Source: Drosophila pseudoobscura (Eukaryota > Arthropoda > Insecta > Diptera > Drosophilidae). Taken from it: 64,000 nt of DNA. Location: assembly GCF_009870125.1 (NCBI RefSeq), contig NC_046681.1, forward strand, positions 17,621,001 through 17,685,000, read 5' to 3'. Positions 13,731 to 25,069 of this stretch are shown here, in pieces; the first letter of the stretch is position 1; the number at the start of each line of letters is the position of its first letter. The translations under genes and the position numbers were made by a program. The notes under the pieces are model-generated. The model searched no databases and had not been told where the DNA came from. It saw only the letters and a program-made list of their open reading frames with translations.

Positions 13731-14104
13731 TTTATTTCGACATGCGTGTAGCGTCTCTATTTTATTTATCTTCTTTTTATTTTCAACGATTTGAAATTCT
13801 AATTACGATTTGAAATATGTTTAGGCGCGAACAATTTTTTATTGCCATTGTTTTAGATATATATGTATTTGTTTGAATTGAAGTCAGATTAAATGTTATT
13901 TCCTTCGCGGAAGGGAAGTGTAATTAAAAATAATTGACTGCTTTTCCTGCTAGCGAGTTCAAGAATGTAATGATAATATTATTGTAATAGGCATACAAAT
14001 TAGCGAAGGGTCTTTTTGCCAGCTACCATGTAACGATTTTTGGCAGGGGTCTTGGGACGGCGCCCACCCAGGCTAGGGAGTTCTCCATCGTTGCATAATG
14101 AATC

Positions 14105-15217
14105 TCAATACCCAGAGTAGCCTGAATCAGTCCAAGTCCCGTCAAGGGCTAATGAAGAGTCGCCAGGAGTCACGGTGTAGTTGTGCTTGACCTCAATGGG
14201 AACGTGCTTTCTAGGCTGGAGTGGAATGGCCAGGTCTCCGCAAATGTAGTGGCTAATCATGTATCCCCAACGCAGAACCATACTTTTAGTACAGTATTTG
14301 GTTCGATCGACTTCCTCATGGTAGTCGCACGCAATCCCTGAGCTAAATTCAAAAAAGTCCCTCCTAAAGAAGCTGTTAGTCACATGGATGTTCATGTGAT
14401 CGCTCGGAACCCCAACCAAGTCCAAGACAGTCTTCTTCAAAGTGAGAAACAAGTAGCAGATGTCGTAGACCATAATCTTTTCAGCATGTTTGTCGGTGTC
14501 GCCCTCGCATGCCAGATAACGGAAGCAAGACTTTACCACCGGCATTAGCTCTGGGGTTGTGTAGACAATGACCGGATGGTCATATTGTTCGTCTTCCTCA
14601 TCATTGCTGGCGGATAGCCATTTCAAGGTATCACTGTATAAGTTTCCCAGGTTTTTCTCGCCCATGGCATTCGGTGGCAAGGGCAACTTGTGCGTAGTCC
14701 GCGAATGATCCTGGGCATCGCTGGTCTGTCCAAAGATGATGTGGCCAGGATTAATCATGGTGCTGTAATTAGAACTTATGCCCCCCTTCAGAGAGAAGCG
14801 GCAGGCGGAAAGCTCAGCGGGCTGGTAAACATCCCCGTTCAGGGCCTTCGTAAAATAATTGAAGCTAACAAACAAAAATTCCTTTTCCTCCAACTTCATC
14901 GAATTTGTCGCTTTCAAAACAATGCGTTTGATATTTCTCTTCATTTGAAGCTCTGCATCTATGGCCTCGTTTTTCTCCACTTGCATTTTTGAGTGTGCGC
15001 CCGGACAGTTTAGACGCTCTGTCTTTGATTCTCTCTCCAGCACGTTTGAATCCTTAGCCTTCGACTTGTACGGACCGCGCTCCCGGTCGCTCATGCCCTC
15101 CCAAATAGGTCCACACTTTGCCACCGCCTCTGAAGTGCTTAAGCCACGACCGAAGCGGTTACAAGCGCGCCAGTCGGCGACGAACGCCATGAACGCATTG
15201 GGCTTATTTTGAGCCAT
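14105..15217 (-). CDS. mael: Second maelstrom copy, apparently intronless
   Basis: One uninterrupted frame encodes 370 aa. The start chosen is the Met of MAQNKPNAFMAF, where homology to Maelstrom begins; 53 upstream in-frame codons are Cys/Ala-rich and do not look like protein. Residues 2-70 form the HMG box (FMAFVADWRACNRFGRG, then CGPIWEGMSDRERGPYKSKAK). A linker follows, then the Maelstrom domain with an RNase H-like fold (from KEFLFVSFNYFTKALNGDVY to CGDLAIPLQPRKHVP, about 135-340), including the Cys/His-rich part around IACDYHEEVDRTKYC. Maelstrom acts in the nuage and nucleus in the piRNA pathway and in transposon silencing. The D. melanogaster gene is on 3L and, as I recall, has introns and encodes about 460 aa. 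This copy is shorter at the C-terminus and lies in a Muller B block, so retroposition is the simplest origin. No stop or frameshift interrupts it. Confidence 0.88.
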   Translation of the reverse strand: MAQNKPNAFMAFVADWRACNRFGRGLSTSEAVAKCGPIWEGMSDRERGPYKSKAKDSNVLERESKTERLNCPGAHSKMQVEKNEAIDAELQMKRNIKRIVLKATNSMKLEEKEFLFVSFNYFTKALNGDVYQPAELSACRFSLKGGISSNYSTMINPGHIIFGQTSDAQDHSRTTHKLPLPPNAMGEKNLGNLYSDTLKWLSASNDEEDEQYDHPVIVYTTPELMPVVKSCFRYLACEGDTDKHAEKIMVYDICYLFLTLKKTVLDLVGVPSDHMNIHVTNSFFRRDFFEFSSGIACDYHEEVDRTKYCTKSMVLRWGYMISHYICGDLAIPLQPRKHVPIEVKHNYTVTPGDSSLALDGTWTDSGYSGY

Positions 15218-15487
15218 ATGCAACGTCAGTAGAGTGCCAGCTCTGGCTAGGGGCGTGGAAAATACAGTAGGGGCGGACGCCGCGCAGCAAGTATGGCAGC
15301 AATCAACAGATAACCAAATAGGTGCGCAGGCGGCAGCGTGTGCGTGAACGAGACGGCGAGGGCACGTAAAAACCAATGGAAAGAGCTGACCGGTTTTTCC
15401 TTTACTTTTTTTTTGTCAGCAAACCGAAACAGAAACCGACTGAGCCAGCGCGAAACAAGAATTAAAAGAGGAATTTAAGGGCTGCAT

Positions 15488-16740
15488 TTGAAAACTATCG
15501 AAAAAGTACCGCATAGAAACGAGCGGTTTAGGAACATCCCATATTGTGGAATAACGGAAATTATCAAAGAGGAAAAACCTTACGGACCCCGAGATGGATT
15601 CGTCAGTGTGAATAGCGCCGAGGACCTAACCAGTAGATTCATATTCTTACAGGAACTAGTTGATAACCAACTTTGGTCGCATGGACCTGCTTGTTTGGAA
15701 AAGCGCCGCGACTAAGTGCATGGGGCAGGGTCGCAGTTTCTAAATTTCTAAAGTATGTCGAACGTCGTCCAGTTATTCTTCCGCAAATTTGTCGGCTGTC
15801 TCGCCTTCACACCGGAAAACTCTACATGCGCCTTATTCGATCCAAGTATGGGATTACAAAGGATTTAAAAGCAAAGGATTCCTGCGAATTATGTACTATC
15901 CATAAAAAGAATTTGCAAACCCAAATGATGTGTGATATTCCAATAATTTCAGGGATTGACTACTCGGGTACTGATGTCCGATACCAGAGGGTATGTGTGC
16001 GTGTTTGTGTGCTTTTCTAAGAAGCCGATCAATTTAGAACCCACATCCGAACTCCAGCCAAGAAATTTCTCCCGGCATTCGCTTGTTTTTTCCTGGAAGC
16101 GTTCAGCGGACTCTTGTCGTTTCATCACATCAGACTGAGCCATATAGAAGGTCTGTGGGAAGCCGGGGTGGTGAGTTTTAAAAGTCTCTTCTTAAAAGCC
16201 ACGTCCACACGGAAGTATACATTAGAAGAACTTTCCACGCTTATCACGAAGATTGAAGCATTCCTATATTACCGCCGCTCTCACCGATATCCGAAGATCC
16301 GACGGAGTTTTTAGCCCTTATTCTCGGGCACTGCCTTATGGAGGTCATTTAATGCTCGAACCCGAAATAAAGGGTCACATCAAATCAATCATTAATCGAT
16401 GGCAGTATTTGCCATCAACCAGATTTGCCAGGGGTGGAAAGAGAGAGAATACCTCAAGGAATTCCTCAAGGCCAGACGGCAACGACAATTTTTTTTATCA
16501 AACAGGAAAATAAAAATGCCAATTAACGTGGTGGATATCCTTACCGCCCGTGGTGTCCTTAAAAAAACCTGTTTTAAAGGTCGTTCTCCTTCCTCCAGTT
16601 CCATTCAACAATTACCTTCGACTTCTTTATTTAATCCTGGTTTTGTGCATTCTGACATGGCTCACGATCCCGTGCCAACCGAACAGTACAGAACAGACGT
16701 TTCCGAGATATTAACTCCTACCGTTGCCAAAACTTAAAGA
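15488..16740 (+). mobile_element. Broken BEL/Pao retrotransposon, 3' part of pol
   Basis: Several frames joined by frameshifts carry BEL/Pao signatures in the expected order. First comes AEDLTSRFIFLQELVDNQLW followed by a HGP motif (the family's NPAD-SRG...LWWHGP region). Next is an integrase zinc-binding-like LIRSKYGITK...CELCTIHKK stretch (about 15,800-15,920). Last is the integrase C-terminal IEGLWEAGVVSFKSLFLKAT...YTLEELSTLITKIEAFLYYR block (16,140-16,290) and a PGHxLI-like segment after it. Stops and frame changes make it inactive. It begins about 270 bp upstream of the maelstrom copy's start and is oriented away from it. No LTRs were found. Confidence 0.8.
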
Positions 16741-19295
16741 CCTGCCGCTGCTTTTTACGCCCGAAGAACGAGAAGTTGCTCCGAGCCAATATAACGCGTA
16801 TTAAGCCAGAAGCCGTGAAGAATTAAATGTGATATTATGGAATTGTGTATCAATTTTTTTAAGTTTTTGCAACAAGTGATGGTATAAAAAAGCATTAAAA
16901 AATTAATTAGCATTAGCATTAATTAGCATTAAAAAAGCTAATCGGTGAGTCTCAATACCCTCCGAAAGGTTATCCAAACAAGGTGGCTAACACCTATCGT
17001 TCATGAAATACTTGATCATGGACAAGATTTAGTCGTATATCAATGCCAAAAATGTCATGCCTCATCTCTCTCATCTGTCAGTACATTCTTACTTCGTATG
17101 AATCTTAATTTTAACAGGTCCTAAAATAATTAATAATAGTTTAAATTTATAGTAATATTATTATTATCAAAACCGCGGAATGATTTCCTTTATTTCTAAT
17201 TCGGTATAACAAAAAATGTGTACAGCGAGCCAACGTCATTCGCCCCATTCTGAAAATATATGTAGCCAAATGATGAATCGGGTTATTATTCTCTCTTAGA
17301 CATACTGCCTTATATGTCATATATACTCGTATATTGAAAACTACCAGCAACGCTGGACTAACACACCTTTTTTAACTTGTTATGTATTTAAATATGTACA
17401 TACATTGTATGTATACGTATGTATTTATCAATTACACGTATTTATTTGAATTATAAAAAGCCCTATGAATATTAAAAAGCTTTAACCTATACATAAAAAT
17501 GTACATGCATAGAAATGAACTCATCTACAAATATTTTATTTAGTCTTAAAGTATAACTCGGCGCGTGAGTATCGCGAAAAAGCTCAAGGCTAGACTAACG
17601 GCTGGAGTTCATTACAAAAAACATCAAAATATAAACAAACATGAAGATCTGTACGTAACTAGGAATATAAAAACGTTTCTTTGTTTTAATGAGCGTACAT
17701 TTTTTATTTGTGAATGTATGCACATATGTACATACATATCTTTTTATGAACCGAGATATGCCTTAATTTCTTGGAAAATATAGCAAAAAAACCCGTATAC
17801 GTAAATATGAATGTATGAAAATAATGAGTAAATATATTGTATAATTAAAAAAGGTGAAATATTGATATCAACCGTATTTCAAATCAACATACATATGTAC
17901 ATATGTATCTACAACTTTTTGCAATACATTTTTTCCTAAATACATCATCTATTAAAATAGAAGAGCACTTTTACTTTATGTCGCTCACGATCATTTTTTC
18001 AAAGAGGGCTATGTGTGTATTTACATATGTACATATGTATAGAACTACCGATACCTGGTAAGCACAAGTAATAATGAATAATACATGTACATATACATAT
18101 GTATATACATATATACAGATATGTATAAATTTAGACATACACGTATTACTTGGGTCAACAATCCACGAGTGTGACGTAATTGCTCAGACAGTACCAAGAG
18201 AGCTGAAATAACAACTACACATGTATCTACAGGCTAGGTAAAAATTTATATTTTGGTTCTAAATACGTGTTGAACTGTTCCGATATCAGATACTCTGTTT
18301 GAATTCTATAAAAGTATAACATTAATAACCCTGGGTGATCGATTCAACTATGAACACAAAATGACATAAAAAGTCTAGGCTTTTTGTTTGCTTCAATCAT
18401 ATTATTAAGATAGATTTCCGAACATCTAAATCGGTCAAAAGCTAATTTAATTATAAATGTCAAATTTGTTCGTCAGATGTTTACGTATGTGATTTTCACA
18501 TAGCATTTAGCACAATAACACAAAAGTTGCCGCAGGTCTATCCAGTACAAAACAAAAGTACTGTCATGTTCCGACATTCGTAAACCATTGCGACTACGAT
18601 TTTCTACTACATTTTCGTACGGATTGAATTGTGTGTGCTCCAGTTTTTAAAACTTTTTGCTATCAATAGTGTTTTATTCCAAAATGGTTTAGCGATATTT
18701 CACTTCAATAAAACTGCCTAATTTTTGGAAATTTCAATATTTTAGTTAAATATACCTTTTGCTTTGGTCATCGCATTATATGGAACAAAAAACAAAAAAG
18801 AGCGGGAACGTTGTGATCTCTAATTTGTCACACAACACTTTACGTTTTCGTGCTAATAGCTATCGCATACCGATTTGGTTATGGACACATCTTAACGAGA
18901 GATTTATAAAGCATAGATGATACAAATTTGCGAAAACAGGGGATGGATTAGATGTAGGGTGTCACATAACTTTTGATTCTAACATCTGGTTATAATAAAC
19001 TATGAAATTATAAAAATGTCGAAGTTTACTTTTCATTTCTGTGTAATAAGTATTAAAAAAATAAAATTTACTGGAATAAAACACATTAATTCACGATCCA
19101 GATAAAAAACCCTTTTGAAATAAATCTCTAATAGCTAATTTAATTTAAATAAATTCAATCAGTCTTTAAAGAAAACATCAAATTTAATGCTGCCACTTTA
19201 TTATATTTATGAAAATTTATTTAATACAATTTTTACCTAACGAGATCATATTTATTTTTAGATTATAACCATCAATGCTGAAATACTGACTTGCA
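16741..19295. other. Gene-free AT-rich stretch with TACATATGTA microsatellites
   Basis: No coding frame with family signatures is visible. Between about 17,385 and 18,125 there are many short palindromic TACATATGTA/ACATATGTATGT runs, common in Drosophila noncoding DNA. A segment near 18,640-18,905 ('gctccagtttttaaaact...' and 'cgttttcgtgctaatagct') resembles sequences near 54,590-54,760 and 59,928-59,980, so it is probably another copy of an unidentified dispersed repeat. The promoter of the following gene should lie at its right end. Confidence 0.5.
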
Positions 19296-22200
19296 ATGAA
19301 TTGGAATCGAAGAAATACCAGTGAAATATCAATACATAACTATCCCGAACACTTGAATCCGTTTTACGAAAATGATAATCATAAGCGTCTCCGATTTTGG
19401 AATTTTAGCAAAGAGGGGAACAATAAAAGAAGGAGCTTTTCAATTGGAAATTTGAAAAATATATGGTAAGTTTTTCTCTCAGAACGTTTTTTTTTCGCGA
19501 GATCTTAAATCGAATGTGTTTTACGCATGAACTTTTGCGGATTGCAATACACCAAGACGTCGTAGGAAAAGATAATGTAGGGAATATTTAGTAAAGATTA
19601 GGTTAGGTTCATAGAGTTGCTCGACCACCTCTCCTCCTTCCGGAGTATCGTAAGGCGGGTTAAGACCCCGGTTAAAAACCGCGCGACTATTGGTTCCGCG
19701 TTCTACTCTTGAGAATGCTGTGCCACCGTCTGCCACTGTCTTACCGCCAGGTGGGTGCCAATGTGGCCATTTTCCGCACATTTAGGTTGTTACAAAAATG
19801 TGGAGCCCAAAATCGATTAGAAAAGGAGTTGGTGTGGCTGTTGACTAGTCTTATAGGGCTCTCCAACTTATAAGATAAGCCTGTTAAAGTACAAATCCAG
19901 CTTGTTCATATTTTTTTCCGTGTTAAATATGTACAGATGATACGTGCGACATCATTAAAATGTCCATATACTTAAATACTTAGCTGACTTACTGAAATGA
20001 TTGTTTTTTATTTTTAGGTCTTCCTATTCGCTTTCTCCCAAAAAATCCTCGACATTGGGCATAAATAAAACATCCGAAAGCCCACCGATATTACGGAAAA
20101 ATGTAAACAATAATGCTTGGAAAATGCGTGAAAATGATTTGGATAGTAGTACTCCAAATCTAAAGGGCTTCGGCGAAGAATTTCATAGAAGGTCTTTGCA
20201 GCATATCGATACAACAAGAAATGTAACGAGTTTTATTCATTGTTTGATTTTAAATCACGCTTTAACGATTTTTTGTTGTATTTTCATTTAGTCTGATTTA
20301 AATGTGTTTTTTAATCGAAATGATGATTATCGAAGAACTACTCAGTTTTCTGGACACTCATCTCCGAAGCAGTTTACAAGGTAACAAGAATAATTGAATA
20401 TTAACCTAAATACTACATATACATATTATTATATATTATATATGTTCAAAATATAAACAAAACCGGACATAACCTTTGCGGACCGCGAGCAGGATATTCA
20501 TAAACATAAATAGAACCCGACATCTGGTCGTTGCTCGTGGGTGTATTGTTTGGTCCTTCGGCTTCTGCTGCTTTCCGAACATTATAGCGTCTGCCTCGTT
20601 TAACGTTGGTTATTTTTGTCCACGAGATTTCCGATCTTGTATCGGTATTCGCAATTCTCCCTTTTTATTGAATTGATCCCTGTATCACCAACCATCTCCG
20701 TTTCTATCAGCTGAGGTATATCACTATCCGGTCCATAACGCATTTTTACGAATTTTTATCATCATCTTAAATGGACAACGCTTTGTAGAAACATAGCCTT
20801 CTGAACTCGAGGTACTAATATCTTCTTTCGAGTACCTGGAAGTTGTCCAACGACAATTTGGAAATAAATAGATTTCCGAATAGATCGGCTTACCCCTGTG
20901 GTACTTCACACGTGCGACGTTATTGCGTCGCAATCTGTTACGAACATGATATTTGGAGACGACAGTACTCAGTGTCGAACCTTCGACACCTTCGAAAGTA
21001 TCATTAAGCAATATCATCAGAAATCTTTTTCTGTCTGGTGGGCATAATAACTAATAGACTAATTTTTTAATTTACTTTTTCAGATTATCGCAGTCTAGTT
21101 TGTCAAGTAATAATCCGTTCGAATGCGAAGTCAACACAGATTTCAACATTCCAATAAGTAATAAAAAATATCGGAAAAAAAGGCGAGCTCCACAGCCACC
21201 TTCCCCATTGGTAAGATTACATACATTTTAGTTTATAAACATATGTTATGCCGATTTCTTTATTTTAGCAAAGTGATATTGAAAATCTTTCAATTAATGA
21301 TAACGGAGGACTTGACATTAAATCACTTGCGAATGAAATAGAACTGTTTGTTAATGAGAGATACGAATCCCCGATAAATTCTGATGCAAAGAGGGAACAA
21401 CAACATCTGATTGACCAAAATATACAAAAACCATCATTGGCTCCTATAGCATCGGATATCGACGTTAAATTGAGTGCGACTAAAAACCCCGTCAAAGATA
21501 CCACAACCAATAGCCAAAATAGCATAGAAAATGTTATATATGGAAAAGGGGAATTGTCAAATAACAAAGTTATAGTACCTGGGGTTGTTGGCAACACATT
21601 AACAAATTGCAATAAAAACCAGCCAAATGAAATACATCGACATGGAACATTGGAGTGTACTGAAGATATTGAAGCAAATGCTTTAACTATAAAAGATTTG
21701 GTTCTTCCAATCACCAAGCACTTAAATAAAACTATAACAAATGAGAACAATTTTGAAGAAAATCGTATTTCAAATACTAATACTAAATTACAGATAGAGA
21801 GATACGAATCTCTGATAACTTCTGATGCAAAGAGAGAAAAACAAAAAATAGAAAAACGATCATTGGCTCCTATAGCATCTGATATCGATGTTAAATTGAG
21901 CTCGACTAAAAACCCCGTCAAAGATACTACAATAAAGAGCCGAAATGGCATAGAAAATGTTATTTCTGAAAAAAGGGATTTGTCAAATAACAAAGATATA
22001 GTGGCTGGGTTTGTTGGTAACACATTAACAACTTACAATAAAAACCAGCCAAAGGTAATACATCCACATGGAACATTGCAGAGTACTGAAGATATTGAAG
22101 CAAATGCTTTAACTATAAAAGAGATGGATCTTACAACCACCAAACCCGTAAATAAAACTTATAACAATGAAAACAATTTTGAAGAAAATCCTATTTCAAA

Positions 22201-23254
22201 TATTAATAGCAAATTACAGATAGAGATATACGAATCTCCGATAAATTCTGATGCAAAGAGGGAAAAACAAAATCTAATTAACCAAAATATAGAAAAACCA
22301 TCATTGGGTCCTATAGCATCGGATATCGACGTTAAATTGAGTGCGACTAAAACCCCCGTCAAAGATACTACAATAAAGAGCCGAAATGGCATAGAAAATG
22401 TTATATGTGAAAATAGGGATTTGTCTAATAACAACTATATAGTGGCTGGGTGTGTTGGTAACACATTAACAACTAACAATAAAAACCAGCCAAAGGTAAT
22501 ACATCCACATGGAACATTGCAGTATACTGAAAATAGTGAAGCAAATGGTTTAACAGTAAAAGATTTGGATCTTACAACCACAAAACACGTAAATAAAACT
22601 TATAAAAATGAAAGCAATTTTGAAGAAAATCCTATTTCAAATACTAATACCAAATTACACAAGCATGACCAAGAACAAGACCACCCTATTTCAAAAGGTA
22701 ATAATAGAAAATATCAATATGACAAACCTTACACATGGAAAGAAAATCAAAATTTTACTGTTTCAGAGGAAACCAACAACCTTCCAAATTTAATGAAAAA
22801 GTTTGCGTTGAACGAATCTGTATCATATTCTAAGAACAATGTTTATGATAATACTCCTCAAACTTCAACATCAACAGATCACAATTCAAACCAATTGAGC
22901 CTACAAAAATCATTAAATAAAGCTATTGAATCTATAAATCGTAATCAACAGCTGTTAAATGAAAGTGCAGCCAAAGGAACAAAATTAAACCTTACATATT
23001 TGAGTCAGTGTGATGAAACAAAATTTGTCTACGCAAATGAATTAAATAGCCCAAACGTTAGATGTTCGGAGCCGGAATCAAAAAATATTTCAAACTTCAC
23101 TTCTAATACCGACGAAATTTTATCAAAAACTGAAAATAATATCTTTTATAAAACAAAAATATTGAAAACGACGGGTCAGTACAGAGAGTCATCCCCAACG
23201 TCATCAAACTTAGATTGGAACCCTTTACCAAAGCCAAAGCGAACTAGTCATTAA
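19296..23254 (+). CDS. Unknown 858-aa gene with a triplicated internal block
   Basis: Five exons (19296-19465, 20018-20222, 20292-20380, 21084-21210, 21269-23254) join in frame with GT/AG borders and give 858 aa. The product is hydrophilic, Asn/Ser/Lys-rich, without signal peptide or membrane segment, and is probably largely disordered. The N-terminal part has RRSFSIGNL and SYSLSPKKSS stretches that look like basophilic or proline-directed phosphorylation sites. Exon 4 ends in KKYRKKRRAPQPPSP, a basic-proline motif resembling the KRRAPxPP box of Cordon-bleu-type actin regulators and SH3 ligands; this likeness is only suggestive. The last exon carries three tandem repeats of 142-147 aa, then a non-repeated tail ending DWNPLPKPKRTSH. 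An AATAAA follows at 23283. I cannot name a family. The clean splice frames and conserved-looking ends argue that the gene is real. Confidence 0.75.
20724..21017 (-). pseudogene. Open frame relic inside intron 3 of the unknown gene
   Basis: On the minus strand 97 codons are open (starts MILLNDTFEGVEGS, contains VARVKYHRGKPIYSE). Further open stretches lie up to about 20,470 in other frames. The composition looks protein-like and the orientation is opposite to the host gene, which suggests a decayed retroelement open frame. I recognise no domain. Confidence 0.3.
21356..22660 (+). repeat. Three tandem coding repeats of about 430-441 bp
   Basis: Units start at 21356, 21797 and 22223, each opening with a GAG-(AGA/ATA)-TAC-GAA codon run and containing the same APIASDIDVKLS, NPVKDTT, HPHGTL and NNFEEN landmarks. 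Unit lengths are 441, 426 and about 438 bp, all multiples of three. Units 2 and 3 are more alike than either is to unit 1 (both read KSRNGIENVI and QPKVIHPHGTLQ). High nucleotide similarity across whole units implies recent tandem duplication or concerted evolution. Confidence 0.9.
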
Positions 23255-23259
23255 GAAGC

Positions 23260-25069
23260 TTTAATTGTACAGAGTCCTTTCCAATAAATAAATTGATCTA
23301 CATATATTTTTCGTCCTATTTTATACATTATACTAAACAGTCTAGTAGTAATGTTAAGCACATTGGAACATGTAACACTATTTATATTTGAATTGCGCCC
23401 CATATGGCTTTAATGTTAACAAACGTTGACGGCAGACTGCTGCGCTCTCCCTGTTGACTGACACTCTGAAGTATCCGCTGCGGCTTTGGTTTGATCACCC
23501 AGTGTCGCGCATTGGGGCCTTAGCCGAAAATATACGCATCTGAGAAACCACAGCGGATATAAACAACAACGAGGCGGCGAGGTTTTTTCCGGAGGTTGTG
23601 CTTCTTTTTTCACATAACTTAAGTATATCTGACTTCTGTAATTCTGCAAAACTGACAAATTCGCTATATATCTTACCCGAACCCTTTGTAGCTTAACCTT
23701 ATCGTCTACAAAATATTAAGATTTCAAATTAAAAATTGTTTGGTGGTATTTTTAAACGAAATTTTGAGTTTGAAAACTCGGGAAAAGTCGAAATAAATGT
23801 ATTCCTCAGGGTTTTGTAATATCTGGTATAGGTACATTAATTGGTCGTCGTTTAAGGTATCGTTTGTCTATGTATAAACGGTTAAGGTGCAGCCATCTGA
23901 TCAAACCCCTGAATGCCGCATTTTACATATAATTCCGTTACACGAAATGCGACCGGTTTTTTTTTGGTTGTAGAATTTATAAGATGCCAAAGGATCCATT
24001 CTTTGCGATAGGACCATGGCTTTGGCTGGAACCTCAAATGGATAGGTCCTGTTTTGAGGAAAATTCAAACTATTGGACTACATGTAAGGGGCCAATGCGC
24101 CATAGCTGTAAGGCTAAACCTATCCCCTTCGCTATTTGTGTGCCATCGTTAAACTCCAGCTTCTCACAACCGGATTCGCTATCTCCTTTGCCAGCAGCCG
24201 TTTTATTTGCCGTCCCCTTCTTGCGAAGGACGCAACATGATATATTAGTCCAAAGGGTAACTCATTCTACATATATTTATTGTTTTATTATAATCAATAA
24301 AGTGGCCAATTCAGGTTACAGGCGGACTATATTGCTTCAGACAGTTCATGTATCTCGCAGGTTACACTCGAGATTGTACTTAGCCTATACACTATGTTGG
24401 AGAGAAGACGCTTGCTACCTAGGCATAATGTGAAATTAGGTATAAACATCGTGGTTGTAAAACTTGAGGTGGGTTTTTAGTACGTATAAACTTTATTATT
24501 CAGAACAGAACTTTGTTATTTTATGCTCATCAGCTTCTTTTTGATGGATGGTGCCAATGTGAATCGTGTTTCATGTCTGTCAAAAAATACCACCGTTCCA
24601 CCGGGATATACTCAGTGTAAAGATCCAACGGAGTTAAATATCGCATAGAAACGTGCAGATTAGGCGCATCTCAGATGGATGGTGGAATAAATGAACAAAG
24701 TTTGGATCGGCAAAATATTACGGACAAACCGAGGAATGTATGATGGATGGTCGCCAGTGGAAATAAGCTCTGAGCGTTTATATTGGCCTAAGTTACGTTA
24801 TTGCTCTATAAAACAGCATTATTTTTTCCGATAACGAGAGGCAATTTTTGGAATTCAATGTGCGAGTTTTTCTCACACCATTAAAAGCATTCGTGTTCTG
24901 CTTTCATAAATTTAAGCGTTCATGTTTCATTTTCAAAGTTCCAAAGCGAAGTTCAAAGTTTCATTAGTTTGACGCTATTTTGACGGACATCGACTTTTTC
25001 GTTGGTCATAGCTGCTCATCTACCCGGCTACATTTATTATTGTATTAATTTCTTCAATCTATAAATAAG
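23260..25069. other. Intergenic stretch with dispersed repeats
   Basis: No gene is visible. An open frame at 23984-24433 has no family signature. About 24,518-24,620 ('atgctcatcagcttctttttgatggatggtgccaat') matches about 56,708-56,812 and more weakly 60,655-60,730. About 24,640-24,740 ('cgcatagaaacgtgcagattagg') matches 40,508-40,612 and a part of the BEL-like remnant near 15,511. The nicalin promoter should lie at the right end. Confidence 0.5.

Noticed and set aside
15218-15376. 53-codon N-terminal extension of the maelstrom frame
   Set aside because: Maelstrom homology starts at the Met at 15,217; the extension is Cys/Ala-rich, unlike any Maelstrom N-terminus.
17385-18125. Repeated TACATATGTA units considered as a CRISPR-like or regulatory array
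   Set aside because: Irregular short palindromic microsatellite typical of Drosophila noncoding DNA; no constant spacers and a eukaryotic host.
21265-22434. Long minus-strand frames opposite the repeats of the unknown gene
   Set aside because: They are antisense to a well-supported spliced coding exon and repeat with it.
23984-24433. 149-codon open frame in the nicalin upstream region
   Set aside because: No family signature, splice structure or codon pattern; it overlaps no conserved-looking sequence.
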